A stretch of 64,000 nucleotides of DNA from the NCBI GenBank assembly GCA_029817715.1, contig JARUPY010000387.1, positions 1,364,001 to 1,428,000 of the forward strand, in the 5' to 3' direction. A program made the translations under genes and the position numbers. The notes beneath the pieces were generated by a model. That model ran no database searches. It had not been told where the DNA came from and saw nothing but the letters and a program-made list of their open reading frames with translations. Positions 44,375-57,069 of this stretch are shown one piece after another (the stretch's first letter is position 1; each line of letters opens with the position of its first letter). The DNA comes from Melastoma dodecandrum (taxonomy: Eukaryota; Streptophyta; Magnoliopsida; Myrtales; Melastomataceae).

Positions 44375-45296
44375 AAAATATGGAGGAAGAAAAAGACTTG
44401 TTCTATATTTTTGTGAAGAATTTTACAAAAGCTATAATAATAATAATACCAGTAGTAGTAGTTGAATGAATTATACTTTTACTATTTGAATGATGGGAAA
44501 TCTTATTACATCCCCCCGACAACGTGCCCCAAGTGACTTAACTTCCCAAGTTCCTTTCTTTCTCCTTCTTGGGTAAGAAGAACATATCATGTCCGAAGGG
44601 ACGAGATTACCAGAATTGGGTCGTCGAGAAGAGAGTACAGCACCAAAGAGCTGTAGCAGGAGGATGCAACACTATGAAAGAATGTGGGCTTTTGGTTGAA
44701 CTCCCCAAAGTTTGGAATTTGGACAATGCCCACAATCACAAAGTAGGAGGTGGGTTTCTTTTTGTCAATCTTATCTTCGACACCCACCAATGCAGAACAG
44801 AAGAGCATGTTTTAATCAAATGACCCCATTTCTCAATTGCTAAGTAATAATAATTGAGTGGTGGTGGAGGCTGGCTGTTTAACCGAACCCAAAAAGAGTA
44901 GAACAGGACAAAAGTCGGACCAACTTTATCATCTGGCATAATTCCCTCGGGAACTGCAGAAGAGTCTGGTCCTCTTTCCTTTTCCTCCTTTTTTTGCTTT
45001 TTTCCGCTTTGTCTTTCTCTCAAAAGGGAATCCAATGAATGGACTCCCGGTTTTAAGTAAAATTGCACACAAACATTGCTTGAGATTAACGACATAAACG
45101 AAACCCATGAGATTTTCCTTCATGATGATAAATAATTTTGCACCACCACACAACAACAACATGATCATCATCACCATCTTCCGAACTTCTTAGTTTTGGA
45201 CAATTTGCTTAGTCATACACAAGCAAGAGAAAAGGACCAAAAAGTAGTAGGCTTAAAGATGAAAAGAAGATGAGGTCCGTTCGGGGACAGGAAAAA
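44375..45296. other. Convergent intergenic region between CYP86A and PIP1
   Basis: It holds the two 3' ends, with AT-rich sequence and several TAA/TAG repeats near 44437-44462. No gene is seen. Confidence 0.5.
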
Positions 45297-46453
45297 TCAG
45301 GCCCTGGACTTGAACGGGATGGCCCTGATTATGATCTGGTGGTACACTGCGGCCAGCGCTGCTCCGATGAACGGTCCGACCCAGAAGATCCACTGCAATT
45401 TCCCACAAAATGGTGAGCATATTGTTAGTAGTCCTCAGGAAAGGATGGTTTGGTGGGGTGTGTGTGGGAGATGTGGTGGGGACGTCTTACCATGTCGTCC
45501 CAGGCCGCGTCGCGGTTGAAGACGATGGCGGCGCCGAGACTCCTTGCTGGGTTGATGCCGGTTCCCGTTATGGGGATGGTCGCCAGGTGGACTAGGAACA
45601 CCGCGAACCCGATGGGAAGAGGTGCCAGGATCTGTCCCCAGATATAGACTATAGCTCGTCATATGGCGTACAATTTACCACAAAGCTTGAAGTTTAAGGG
45701 TAAGTAAGAGAATTTGGAGGAGAAATGATGCCGTACCGGAACGTGAGAGTCCCTGGCGTTGCGCTTGGCGTCTGTGGCTGAGAATACGGTGTAGACTAGG
45801 ATGAAGGTTCCGAGGATCTCGGCACCGAGACCGTCGCCCTTGGTGTACCCGGAACTGACGAAGTTAGCGCCTCCCTTCAGCAATTCGTACTTGGGGTTCC
45901 CCTCGAACCCCTTCACGACACCCGCGCCGCAGATCGCCCCGAGGCACTGCATCACGATGTAGAAGACAGCCCTCGTCAACGAGAGCTTCCTCGCCAGGAA
46001 CAGCCCGAAGGTCACAGCGGGGTTGATGTGCCCACCTGCGAATCACCCACGACGACAAACTTAAGCACCCAGACGAATTCAAAACAAAAACACAACGACA
46101 GCCTCAGGCGGAACAGAGAGCCCACCGGAGATGCCGGCGGTACAGTAGACGAGGGCGAAGATCATGCCGCCGAAGGCCCAGGCAATGCCCTGGATGCCGA
46201 CGGTGGTGCACTTAGTCTTGGAGCCGGCGACGCCCATGACGGTGAGGACGGTGATGTAGAGGAAGAGGAAGGTGGCGACGAACTCGGCGATGCCGGCCCT
46301 GTAGAAGGACCAGGAGGAGAGCTCGCCGGGCTCGAAGAGGGGAGCAGGGGGTGGCTCCTTGTAGTCCTTGTCGGTCTGGGCAGCAGTCCCGATGGGCTGC
46401 CTCTCAGGGAACTTGTTGGCTCCAAGCTTGACATCCTCTTCCTTACCCTCCAT
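45297..46453 (-). CDS. PIP1: PIP1 plasma-membrane aquaporin
   Basis: This six-helix plasma-membrane water channel has 287 residues. Exons on the minus strand: 46453-46126, 46035-45737, 45631-45491, 45392-45297 (stop TGA); three introns and in-frame joins match the PIP gene structure. The N terminus [26 protein letters not shown] is the long PIP1 type. Both NPA boxes are present: HINPAVT at the start of exon 2 and GINPARS in exon 3. The end is [12 protein letters not shown], without the phospho-Ser extension of PIP2. PIP1 proteins usually reach the plasma membrane with PIP2 partners. The gene is intact. Confidence 0.95.
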
Positions 46454-46559
46454 AATCTCTCCTTCCTTGGTTCAGAGAAACTTCAACAGCAGTGGATGAT
46501 GGAGTGAGTGATGACGGGTGGGTGGTGGTGGTGAAGTGTTTAAGGGGAATTATTATTTT

Positions 46560-46567
46560 TTTTTTAT
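46560..46567 (-). promoter_or_regulatory. Candidate TATA box of PIP1
   Basis: A TATAAAAA sequence on the minus strand, about 110 bases upstream of the ATG. A second TATAAA at 46595-46600 is an alternative. Confidence 0.5.
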
Positions 46568-48907
46568 AGAGAAAGGGGTGGGGTGATCCTCATCTTTATA
46601 CTTGAGTTTTGTGCCAACTTACTTTGCTTTGTTACATGATAAATTTAAATTATTTTACCAACTAATTAACATTCTTTCAACTTACTTTGGCGTTCCTACA
46701 CCGCTCCGTTTGGTTTGGTTGATAACATTTTCCACTGAAAGAAAGCGGCGGGCCCACCCCATTCTCATCACACAAAATTTTTAACCTTTTCTAACCCCAT
46801 TTACCAACAATTTATCGCGATTATTTCACCCCACTTTACCTTTTTTTTTTTAAAACCATTTCCAAATCCATTTCCCGTCACCAATGAGGAACATAACATC
46901 CAAACAAGGCATTAAAGAAAAGGAGCAGTCGGTCGGTTTGGTCGGTTCCGGCTGTTTCCGTTTCTGTTTTTTCTTCCATTTTTCCTTTTCTTTTTTGTCG
47001 CTTTTTATCAAAAAATAAAACCCACGCCAGTTATGAGATCCAATTTAATTGAAGTGGTATATGTATTGAGAATTGGGTCTTAAGGCAGCTATTTCACTAA
47101 AAGAAAGCGTATCAAATTTGCTGATGATGGATTCTTTTCTTTTTTCTTCCAAGGCAAGATGACCCCACTCCCCTTTATTTTTATCTTTGAAGGGAATTAA
47201 TACTCTTTTGTGGGTGTTTTGGGTTTTTGCTTAGAATGATGATGGGTGTCATCACAATTGGGTTTTTTCTTAATGTGATGAATGATGATGATTGATGATG
47301 GCGACTAAATTAACAATTTGGGTGTTAGAGATAAGGGGGTTAAGATAAAGATAAGATAAGATGCCTGGATTAAATTAGTTGAGGCTTGGAATGATTGGAG
47401 GGAGGGTGGTTAGCGATTGAGCTGGTCAGGTCAGAGAGGATGGTTCTGGAAAGATAATTAATACCCAAAAGAAGAAAGAAATGTTTTGAAGCTAGGGAAT
47501 TGGGTTTTTGGTCCCATTTTTGCCACCATGTTTCATGATGATGATGATGATCCAACTTTCAGAGATAGTAAGTAGTAGTAGTAGTAGGATAAGTGTTAGA
47601 GGGAATTCGTCCCTCCCAAACATGTGCACAAGTGTTGGGAACTAACAGGCCTAACAACCCTCCTCCCCTTACTACATCATGTTCAACGAATGCGTAAATG
47701 GTATGCGTGCAGCTTTTTTCCTGTCATGGGTCCCAAAAGTCCTCACGTTATTTCTTATAAGAAAGAATGAAGAACATGGGTGGGGGGGGTTGTGTCTGTG
47801 TGGATCTTGATATCGACACGTCATCGATTATCCACTCCCTTTGTTTTAACTCAAACCCTACCACTTCTCGGATGTCATCATGGGAAATCATAGTGAGGTT
47901 CCTTTCTTTTGGCTTTACAGGGTGTCGGAATTCCTCATTTACCAAATCCACCTCACAACAACAAACAGCTAACAAGCTCTCAATCCCAACTATACACACA
48001 CTCACACTGTATCCCCCATGTGCCCCCCCCACCCAACAAAGAGTCGACTAAGTTTAAACAAATACGAGGTGAGGTGTACTTGCTTGATGTCAATCAATCC
48101 TCCGGTTATGATGATTGGTTTTTTCTTCCGTGTGTCCTCGTTTCCCTCTCAGCTCGAAAGTACACAGAACAGCTCCACCAATGTAACATTCAACGGGGGT
48201 AAGAGTCATCGTGTGATAAGACTAGACAATGTTTTGGTCCTAAGATCCAAGGTTGATGATAACTCACTGTTTCATTAGCCAACTTCGTACAATATTGAAC
48301 ATAAGTGTGTGTAGGCGGTGGTGGCGGTCGCGGCAGATGACTGGTCGGGGGGACGTCGAATTTTTCAAAACTAGTCATCAACCGGGAACCGTCCATTGCC
48401 TCAAATCGATGTGTGTCCATAAAATTAGGCAAGGTTTGAAAACTGGGTGGGGTGGGGGTAGGTTTTGGGCAATTCCAGCGTGTGTTGTGCGGCTGAAATT
48501 GATCGAGCGGCTCTCTTGGCCTTTACTGTAACGTCACCGTGGGGCTGGTGGTAGGTAAAGACAAAAACATAGAAGTAAAAAATCCGAGCGTTCTGTAGAT
48601 TGAATTGTTTGTGTTCTTGGTGGATAAGATAAGAAATCGAAATTGATGGTTGGTCCGTCGGCAAACTTCCCAATAGATATCTCCATCGCTCGCACTTTGC
48701 ACAGATGACTGACTGACTTACAGACACGGCAAGCAAACTCTTGAACAATTTTTGTTGGAAAATATCGACTCGTGTCATTCCTCAAGCTATAGACAGGCCG
48801 GCCGGCCAACCCACCGACCATATTCGCCACCTCCCTGTCTTTTATCGGTGAGCTCGTGTGTACAAAGGTAAAGTATGTCGTAAGTCATAGTAACAGCCTC
48901 CTGCAAA
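46568..48907. other. Intergenic region upstream of PIP1 and downstream of SPPL
   Basis: No gene is seen in 2.3 kb of AT-rich DNA. It contains T-rich tracts and simple repeats (GAT repeats near 47534-47552, TAG repeats near 47573-47588). It should hold the PIP1 promoter and the SPPL 3' untranslated region. Confidence 0.5.
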
Positions 48908-51900
48908 CTAGTCGTTCATCTCCAGTTTGTCCGTGCTTGAATGTAGCCAGACGTGTTGGCAGGGTCTGTCCGGCTCCCCCTGCGTCCACAACACCTCCAG
49001 ATCGCCTCGTTTCCATCCCAATGACAGAAAGGTTCCTGTTGAATCATCATCCCCATATCGATTCAGTATCATGGAGCCACCCCCCCTTCGGTTTTGCTTC
49101 TATATAGCAGCAGCCTTTCGGGTTGAAAGTGATTACCTAGTATGAACGGGACGATGTAGAGTAATGCCGGTTGGCCATGCCCATCCATTAAGTCCAATGC
49201 CACGTATGTAGCGAGAAGACCTGCAAAGTTGACGTTAAGTGGCACGTGACTTGGACTAATCAAACAAATGAGCAGTGTTTTGTTGTTTTTTCTATGCTTA
49301 CCTAGTCCGTAGGCGAACATTGCCCAAAGGAAGTACCCAGCTTGGAGATTCTTGTTTGCAAGCCAATCATATCTGCAGGGAGATGTCGCAGGTACATCGG
49401 TAGCAGAAAAAAATTTAGTAGTTGCAACAAAAAATCTGTGTGAAAGGTTGAAGAAGGGGAGGGGTCCAACCTAAGAGAGAATGCAATCAAGAGTCCGGGT
49501 AAGAGTATGTCCCCAAACCCGATGATGCTGTAACCACCCCAAGGATCAAACATCCTAGGTATTTTCAGTAGCATCGGAATACCATCTTCTCCGCTTTTAT
49601 CACCACGAGCTACCTACGAAACCGCGGCACATACAGGTAAGCATATTTTGATAGGGATTCCACTAGGAGAATGAGTCACGGAACGCCACTCTGTATAAAA
49701 GAATATATTATACTTACCGCAATCATGACGCTTTCGTGGAACAATTTCTTCGACAAGAAGACCCAAAATATGTCGTATAAGAATGCACACCCAAGAAGCA
49801 CAGTCCCAACCTGATCATCGGACAAGTTAGAAGACTCGTGAGACCAGCGACCTTTCGACTACTAATTGCTAAAGGTAAGAGTATCTAACAGCAATATTCA
49901 GCAATGCTCCTTGCAACTTCATCCTCATTGTGTTATTCAATGTTAAGAACTCAAATTCTAATAGGGGTACCTTCAAATTTGGTACACGAACTATCTGCAG
50001 AACTGTGATGATCAGGGCAATACCCTGAGAGAAAAACCATGATCAGCGAGAGGCTTGGCAAAGAATTGTAATAATGGAAGAAGACAACCATGGATCAGAA
50101 AGAAAATATCACAGCTTTCGGCTTCCTTTACCATTCAAAATGAACTAACAAAATGAAATTTCTTAGTATTAACCACAATATTGCCGCATCTCGTCACTGT
50201 CAAGTTTTAATTCAACAGGAATATGGCCTGCTAAATTAGAAGACCTCAACCATGGCCGAGTCAGTTATGCTCTCGGTCTTCTAAACATAGTGGTACAAAA
50301 CTGAATATTTTTCTACGGGTAAATTTTAAGCTCACACAAGTAGAAGATGTCCGAAAGACCTCTGTAAAGGGCATTACAATGCGATGCGACTCTCATGGAG
50401 TATATAGTTTTATGCAGAACACCTTAAGATAAATGAAACTTACAAGAATGTCTTGACAAACCCAGGCAAAGGAAGCATTCCGTTTAACGGCCCAAAGAAC
50501 AGCAAATGCAATGCAAAAAGGGGAGACAGCCAATGTCAAATAAGAGACTGCTCCAAATAATGGCACTTTAACGTAGGATTTCCCATGTTCCTTGAACCAT
50601 CTGCACAAATTGGCCAACAATAAATTCTGTTTGGAGCTTGAATACGATATTCAAATCTACCCTCACCGAAACAAAAGCCGAAATCTGTAATTTGACATAA
50701 ATCACCAGAAGTGGCTCGAGTTGGGATAGATCACCTAATATCCACACTTACAAATTTGTTCTGAATTAATACTAACTCATGGAAGAATGTGCCAGAATTA
50801 ATCAAAGTCAAAACCAAACTAATCACAGAAGTTCCCTGCAGGCTGCATTAGAGAAATTTCCATCCTGTGATTATTTCACAAAACCATGTCTCATCATGAT
50901 TCATCAGAGAAACCATTGCTTAAATTGCAAACGAGACTCGAGTATCACTAGTTAGAGTTATAAATAAAAGGTGTTTTCTTGTGTTTCTGGATACCGGAAC
51001 AATGGGTTTGTACCCTACTGAACTTGGCATCATGCAAGCATTTTCCGTACGTTTATTTCATATTGTAACAATATATCAATTAAATACATGAAATGGACCG
51101 TGAAAGAATTTAAAAAGTAGTATTTGAGGCCATGGATAAAACATTACATTACCTTGATAGCAAAGCAACCAAGCAAGTTTGTAAACCCTGTAAAATAATT
51201 AATGAAACACAGGAATAAGTCAGGAAGCTAATCTAATATTTCGTTTAAAGCAAAGTGCTCTTGCAAAAACTAAATATCTTGGCCTGTATTAAATGAATCC
51301 TTATTTACCGAAAAAGAAAGAAAAAAATTCTGCAATGATTCATAGAGCATGCGGGCGAATACTGTCATTGATAATACTATGAGCATAGTAATGGGGGGGG
51401 GGGATTGGTACCTCAATCCCTCCAATGCATAACAGAACAACCAGAAGCTCTAACAACCAGGAAGACATGAGCTTGTAAAGAACAATTAGGAAGCACGAAG
51501 CAATGACAACAAAGAACACCGCAGACACTGTGCTGATTTCTATAACTCCAGTCCCGCATTCTGCTTTGCCAGCAATGATTTCATCACCATCGTCCTTCAA
51601 TGCCGACATAATTTGAAAACAATAGTCAAAGAACAGAACATTTGAGGCTTATTTGGAACGCAAGTGTCTTGTTTACAAAAATACTAAATGCACAGAAAAG
51701 AAGAAAATATACCTTCATTTGCTTGTCCTGCTCAATAGCTGCTTCTCTGGCACTCCATGCCGACCAATAGGAAGCACATAATATGGTACCCACAGCAATA
51801 AGCCATAAAAATACTTCAGCTATGTCAGCCACAGGTCGCTTGGGAGAATAGAGCTGCACGGACACTGAAAATAAACTGAAGATCAACATCCCATTCCTAA

Positions 51901-53573
51901 AATCCAATTAGAGAAAAATGGGGGAAAAAGCAAAACCACTTGTGTTTAATCGTGAAGGACTAGTCAGGCCAAATCAGAAGCACATGACATTACCGGAGGA
52001 ACTATTTGTCAACATTTTCTCCAAAGTTGGACCAGCTTCCTGAGGGAGCATGATTGCAGGAATTTTTATGTCTAGATCAGTTTCATCTGGATCGCAGATC
52101 ATCTTGTACAGATCTGACATAAAAACACATAACTCTTTACATGAAGAAAATCAGCCTAGTTCTGCCACTTCCCCAGAGAATCCGGAGACCCAAGAAGGGA
52201 AAAAAAATCTAAATAATCTATTACGCCAAAACTTGATTGAAACAACAGGAATGAGCCAAAGGGTAATCTCTAAAAAAAACAATGGGATGCAAATGACGTG
52301 TAATGTTAAAAAACAAGAGATTAGCCAAACACCTTTCTGATTGTTTATAATCAATATAGCTGAAGCACCAGCAGCCTCTGCATTGTTTGTCTTTGCAGTG
52401 AACTTGCAGTTGCCTCGATCTACCACTAGTGCGTCACCAGCAAGCTGATGATCCATATGTAATATCAGTCAACAGATACAGTTCCTTCTGAAGAGCTAAG
52501 AAACTTCACCATTGAGGCAATAAGAAGAAAAACCTTAGCTTTGGGCGTACTGCAACAATCACGAGGATTTGAGAGAGAAAGTGGTGTTCGGTTTGCAATC
52601 TTCTCCTTGGACACAATCTTTTTACCAAATCTGGCACCCACTCCAACAAATTCAATGCTCTCTTGCCCATTAACCCAAGTTTGAACTTTAACCTAATGTT
52701 TCAGGAGTTTCAAACTACCTTAGGAAAATGAAATGAATGAATGCAAGTACTATCAGACAACTGAGTTTCAACTGAAGCTCTCAGCTTGAGTTTTTAATTT
52801 TTAAGATTAATTACAATTACAAAAACTGAAGAAGAAAATGTAACGACCATCAAGGTTTCATTCCGGGAAACACTACAAGAAACTGAAATGAACTAAGCCA
52901 CCCCACAACTACTACTACACAATTCGTGCTTTCAGTTTCAACTCAATTCCTAACTCCTACATCTAGTTAGAATTTGAACAGTGTAGAATGGAACCGTACA
53001 GCCAAAAATACGAAACCTATCACCATGTCATTTATGAATATGGGGACGAACTCTTGCATAACATTGTCAAGGACACATTTAGAGCAGAAACTCGACTACA
53101 ATTTTATCCCTACAAAAGGAGACAACTGCATTTGACATGTGGGAAGCTATTGTGTTGTGGTTTCCTACATAATCAGCGAGCACTCAAAACCAACCACACC
53201 GAAAACTCAAAAGGATGTAAACCAGAACCAGAGATACAACAAACCCAGATGTTGATAACTTAGGAACAATTAAAAAGCATATGCTTCTGTCCACAATAGG
53301 AAACCAAGCAACTGCCATGATACAGAACAGAACCACCCAATCAAGGAAAGAAAATTATGCATCATAACTCAAATCCACCAAGAATAACCAACTCATCCCC
53401 AGAATCCTACATACCAAGACGAACTCATTCTCGCATCCAGGCTTCTTGGGGGCAGACTTGTCATCATGAACTATATCCCCCGCCCTCACAAGATACAAGT
53501 CACCAACAAGCAACAATAGCACAGCGACCGCTGACCCAAGTAACCAGACCGGCCCTCCTCTTCCAAATTCCAT
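48908..53573 (-). CDS. SPPL: Signal peptide peptidase-like (SPPL) intramembrane aspartyl protease
   Basis: This multi-pass GxGD protease cleaves transmembrane segments in endomembranes. Fourteen exons on the minus strand: 53573-53415, 52692-52534, 52444-52333, 52113-51994, 51864-51713, 51594-51412, 51187-51153, 50600-50444, 50024-49971, 49810-49718, 49613-49471, 49372-49302, 49220-49137, 49035-48908 (stop TAG). They join in frame to 549 residues. A signal peptide is followed by a protease-associated domain ([22 protein letters not shown]) in exons 2-4. The catalytic YD is in exon 10 (Asp about 390), GFGD in exon 11 (Asp about 443), and QPAL in exon 13 (Pro about 497). The end ([18 protein letters not shown]) matches plant SPPL2/SPPL4. 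No defects were seen. Confidence 0.93.
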
Positions 53574-54273
53574 TTCTCAGATCGTAGAAACCAAACCAGC
53601 GCCGAAGATCAAACAAATCCCACGAACCCTTTGACTTCTCTTTCAGCGCTGCATCAGAAAGAATGGATTTTGACACCAATACAGGCGGCAAGGCGAGACC
53701 TTTCTTTCCGGGTTTGAATCATCTGCGCTTGTCTGGGTTTTGGAAGAGAGAAAAATCAAACCAAAACCAAACCCAAGTAAAGAAAGTAGTTAAAAAAAAT
53801 ATATTTTATGGGAGAATCAAAGCCAAAAGCTGGAAAACTTGGAATTGAAACAAGGCGGCATGACAACACTCTTGGATCTGGTCAAAATACAATCGTAATG
53901 AAGATTGACAAAATTGTGGGTTGGTGAGGTCATATAATTTACTGTTACGTATTGTTGTAATCATCAAGTATTGTTGTAATCATCTTCTTATATATAACTT
54001 TAAGAGTACGTGGATTATTATTATTATTTGGACATTCAGAAGTCAATCACTTTGCAGTTGAATCATTTGCTTTAAGTAGGGTTTATGTTTGGCCAAATCA
54101 TTACTTACTGCCCATTATTTGATTCGCTTTTTATTCCCTCGTCTTTTGATGGATAAAAATTAAATCCATGCACGTGCAGCTTAAGCATAAGCTGAAGCCC
54201 AACTTAGCACAAAATCAAGAATAAATTTTCCCAACAGCGAGTGATTTGTTTCTCAAGTTTCCAAGGGTCTCAT
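53574..54273. other. SPPL upstream region
   Basis: AT-rich, with a short direct repeat of TATTGTTGTAATCATC (about 53950-53985). It should include the SPPL promoter. No gene was recognised. Confidence 0.45.
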
Positions 54274-55347
54274 TCAATCAAACCTTGATACCATTGAATT
54301 TGTCAAGTTGATCCAGAAATTCTCCATCAGTTGTCCTCCAGCACGGGGTGCTGCCTCCGTGAGAACCGGGACTGGCGTGTGCGTTCTCTTACCGGGATGA
54401 GCGGAGGCTGCATTTGCTCCTCCTGGGATGACAGGCCGGCTCCCGGTCATGCCGTGACTTAAACTGTTTGAGAGGAGTGGTGAGGCAGCGGTTCTCGGGA
54501 TCGTGGCTGAGTAGTTGAGAAAGCCGTTAGGAGGAGAGCAGTATATTAAGCTTTGCTCATTGCTTATTCCCATGGTGGCACTGGAAGGACCGATGATATC
54601 TTGCGGATTTTCTCGACTGCCTGGTCCTGCAAGGATGTTATGACCATTAAGGGGAATGTTGCCATGGCTGATCTTGTGCTTGGAATCGGCTGCCTTTGCC
54701 TTTCGGCTGTTGTTTCCATCTTTTCCTGGCACCCGACTGCTGTTGATTTCATTCTGTCCTTTGGAGTTGCTACTCCCTGTAATCTTTCTAGTACAAGTAT
54801 GGCCCGAGATACAGTTCTTCCCTCGCCCTTGCGGTGCTGCTCCATTTGCAGACATCTTCTCCACTTCTTCCCTCATCCATGTAGACATTTTCCATCTCTC
54901 GGCATCGAGATCCTCGAGCACCGACCTCATGTGTACCTGAAGTTCATTCGAGACGGATATATCGAAGATACCTGCCACTCCACCGAGGTTCACGAAATCT
55001 GGCCACTTTTTCTTATCTGATTTCGCCTTCTTTCTATTGCCGACTCCTGGCTTACACAATTTTTTCGCCTTAAGGCTCGAGGAATGGTCCTTACCCTGGT
55101 CATTCTCAGGCGCAGGTAGTTTGGAAGCAGAGCCGCTGCGATCCTGCATGGTCTTGTCATAGTTGTCAGATAGGGAGTCATCTGAAGATAACTCTGATCG
55201 GCCATCCCTGAACTCCCATCGTTGCCGGAACTTTGTGTCTGGTACCATCATCAAGCTCGGGTTCATCATTGCAGATTTTTCCAGGCAGCCCTTGCCCGGG
55301 TTGTCCTGACTGATAGTATAAATAGAACTCGAGATATCAGAACACAT
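54274..55347 (-). CDS. Hypothetical protein, 357 codons, family not recognised
   Basis: This is an uninterrupted minus-strand frame, the longest outside known genes and retrotransposons. It is hydrophilic. An acidic Ser/Asp segment (SELSSDDSLSDNYDK) is followed by a Lys-rich basic stretch (KKAKSDKKKWPDF, a possible nuclear signal). A possibly helical segment comes next (LQVHMRSVLEDLDAERWKMSTWMREEVEKM), then a low-complexity Ser/Asn/Gly-rich half. It could be the last exon of a larger nuclear protein, because the ATG at 55347 lacks a clear promoter and splice acceptors are possible just upstream. It lies downstream of a decayed aminopeptidase on the same strand but shares nothing with it. Confidence 0.4.
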   Translation of the reverse strand: MCSDISSSIYTISQDNPGKGCLEKSAMMNPSLMMVPDTKFRQRWEFRDGRSELSSDDSLSDNYDKTMQDRSGSASKLPAPENDQGKDHSSSLKAKKLCKPGVGNRKKAKSDKKKWPDFVNLGGVAGIFDISVSNELQVHMRSVLEDLDAERWKMSTWMREEVEKMSANGAAPQGRGKNCISGHTCTRKITGSSNSKGQNEINSSRVPGKDGNNSRKAKAADSKHKISHGNIPLNGHNILAGPGSRENPQDIIGPSSATMGISNEQSLIYCSPPNGFLNYSATIPRTAASPLLSNSLSHGMTGSRPVIPGGANAASAHPGKRTHTPVPVLTEAAPRAGGQLMENFWINLTNSMVSRFD

Positions 55348-55479
55348 GAAAGTGTACGAATGAGAATTTAATTTATTGAGTGAATTTCATTCAAGCACTT
55401 GATGATTTCATTCCTGATTTGTCCCGTTTCTCCTTTATGAAAAGAATTGATAGTCGTGATTTTTTTTTTTTATGGGCTG

Positions 55480-56614
55480 TCCAAACAATCTTCTATTTTC
55501 GCTTGCTCCACTACAAGGTGTGAAGGATTTCCAAGAAGAGAGTAAAGAATTGCAAAACTTGACAAGGTTTTGCCTGGTTTCGTCGTAGTGTTTCCATCTC
55601 GAGAAAGCCGAGACCATCCTCAAAACAACCTATGTGAAACAGAACCGCATCATCATAACCGGAGGAAATCATAAGGACAGGGGAAACAAAGCTCGCTGAA
55701 GTGAGTGAACCTGCGGATTTATTTTGTCTAATTGAACCACAACTTCGCCTAGAAACTCAGCCCGATCCATCCTTGGCATGGAAATTCAAGGGGGAACTGC
55801 AGAATGCTCAAATGAGCAAGTACACCTGAAAATAACATGAAACAGAAATCTGAACTAAGAATTACTATTGTTGCAGTGCGAGAGACTGAATGAGGTCGAG
55901 TGCTCACCTTGTTCGGATTACGAAGACCGAAAGCGGGATGGTTCAAGGGTTTCTTGATATTCTCGACTTTTCCAGGAATGTCCCACACTGCTTGCCGCCC
56001 ATACCATTTGTTCACAACCTTCAAGGATAAAAAAGCGGAATTAACGTCTAACAATCTCTCCATCACGGCCATGAGATTGTAAACAGCAGTTGAAACAGGA
56101 GGAAATCTGAAGCAATGTACCAAAAAGTCATGTTACCACTTGTTATAGAAGTCTGCAAGAACTTCATCCCGAGTTTTTCTGACGCAGTCTCGGTTATCGC
56201 GACTAAAGCTGCAAACTGTTCCGTCATATTTGTGGCAGACTTATACTCTTGCATAGCAAGTTCATGGCAATCAGGTTCCTCCAGGCCGGCAAGATAAGCC
56301 ATCAGAACATGCACATGATAAGACAGCAAAATACTTCCTCGAGCAAATAATTTTCTACGTCTTGCATGAACGAGTACCAAGGGCTATATTCTTCACTATC
56401 TGCCTGGCCATGTTAGGATGGTTGAATGCATATTCTTCATAACTCCTGTCAATGGCAACCTGCCAATAAACACCTGCAATGACATAATTCGCTTAAGAAA
56501 GGTTGGGATGATGCACAAATTATGTCGAAATTCCAACCATGCCAAGCAACTCAGACTTCAACTCACTATGTGCTTCCTGATAAAAGTCCGAACAGCAACC
56601 ACTGCATTAGGGCC
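55480..56614 (-). pseudogene. M1 (puromycin-sensitive-type) aminopeptidase, decayed 3' end
   Basis: The minus strand carries pieces in order of the C-terminal ERAP-like domain of plant M1 aminopeptidases: AVVAVRTFIRKH (about 56605-56570), YEEYAFNHPNMARQ (about 56440), [25 protein letters not shown] (about 56305-56200), [16 protein letters not shown] (about 56020), [13 protein letters not shown] (about 55950-55910), NFHAKDGSG (about 55785-55755), and RMVSAFSRWKHYDETRQ (about 55620-55560). Frames change between pieces. A base is lost after NFHAKDGSG, and the true C terminus is not intact. The upstream part ends at the LTR start at 56615, so a retrotransposon split the gene. It is probably dead. 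Confidence 0.85.
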
Positions 56615-56928
56615 TGTAGACATCAAATTTTTTGTCTCCCATAAATGGGGCTTCGTATAAAGCTTAGTGGGTATTACCCAATTTTATGGTTTATAAATGG
56701 GCTATAAACCCAACCCATATAGAGATTAGAATGGGTCATAATCTCAAGTTCACAAAGATATATATATTGGGTTATAAATGAAGGCCACAAGCCCAACCCA
56801 AACAAAAGTATTTTGGGCCAATCTAAGCCCATGTTCATGCCCGGTTCATAGCACGGTCCAAGAGAAGTTGCCTAATATGCGATTTCTAGCTTGCTAATTT
56901 AAATCGGCCCTTGAATCCTATAAATAGA

Positions 56929-56936
56929 GGCCTCCT
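56929..56936 (+). promoter_or_regulatory. TATA box of the Tat LTR
   Basis: TATAAATA followed by GAGGCCTCC. This is the expected position for U3/R in this LTR. Confidence 0.65.
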
Positions 56937-57069
56937 CATTCATTCAACAAGACACTACACATATAGGTGGAGAGAAGGCTCTTGAAGCTCTCGAAGACTC
57001 TCGCCGCCTCCTGCTCGCCGAAGCTCTGCTGACGTCCATCGCTCGGTGTTCTTCTACAACGCGCCTCGA

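Noticed and set aside
46028..46507. Plus-strand frame of 159 codons opposite PIP1 exon 1
   Set aside because: Antisense shadow of the GC-rich first exon; no family resemblance.
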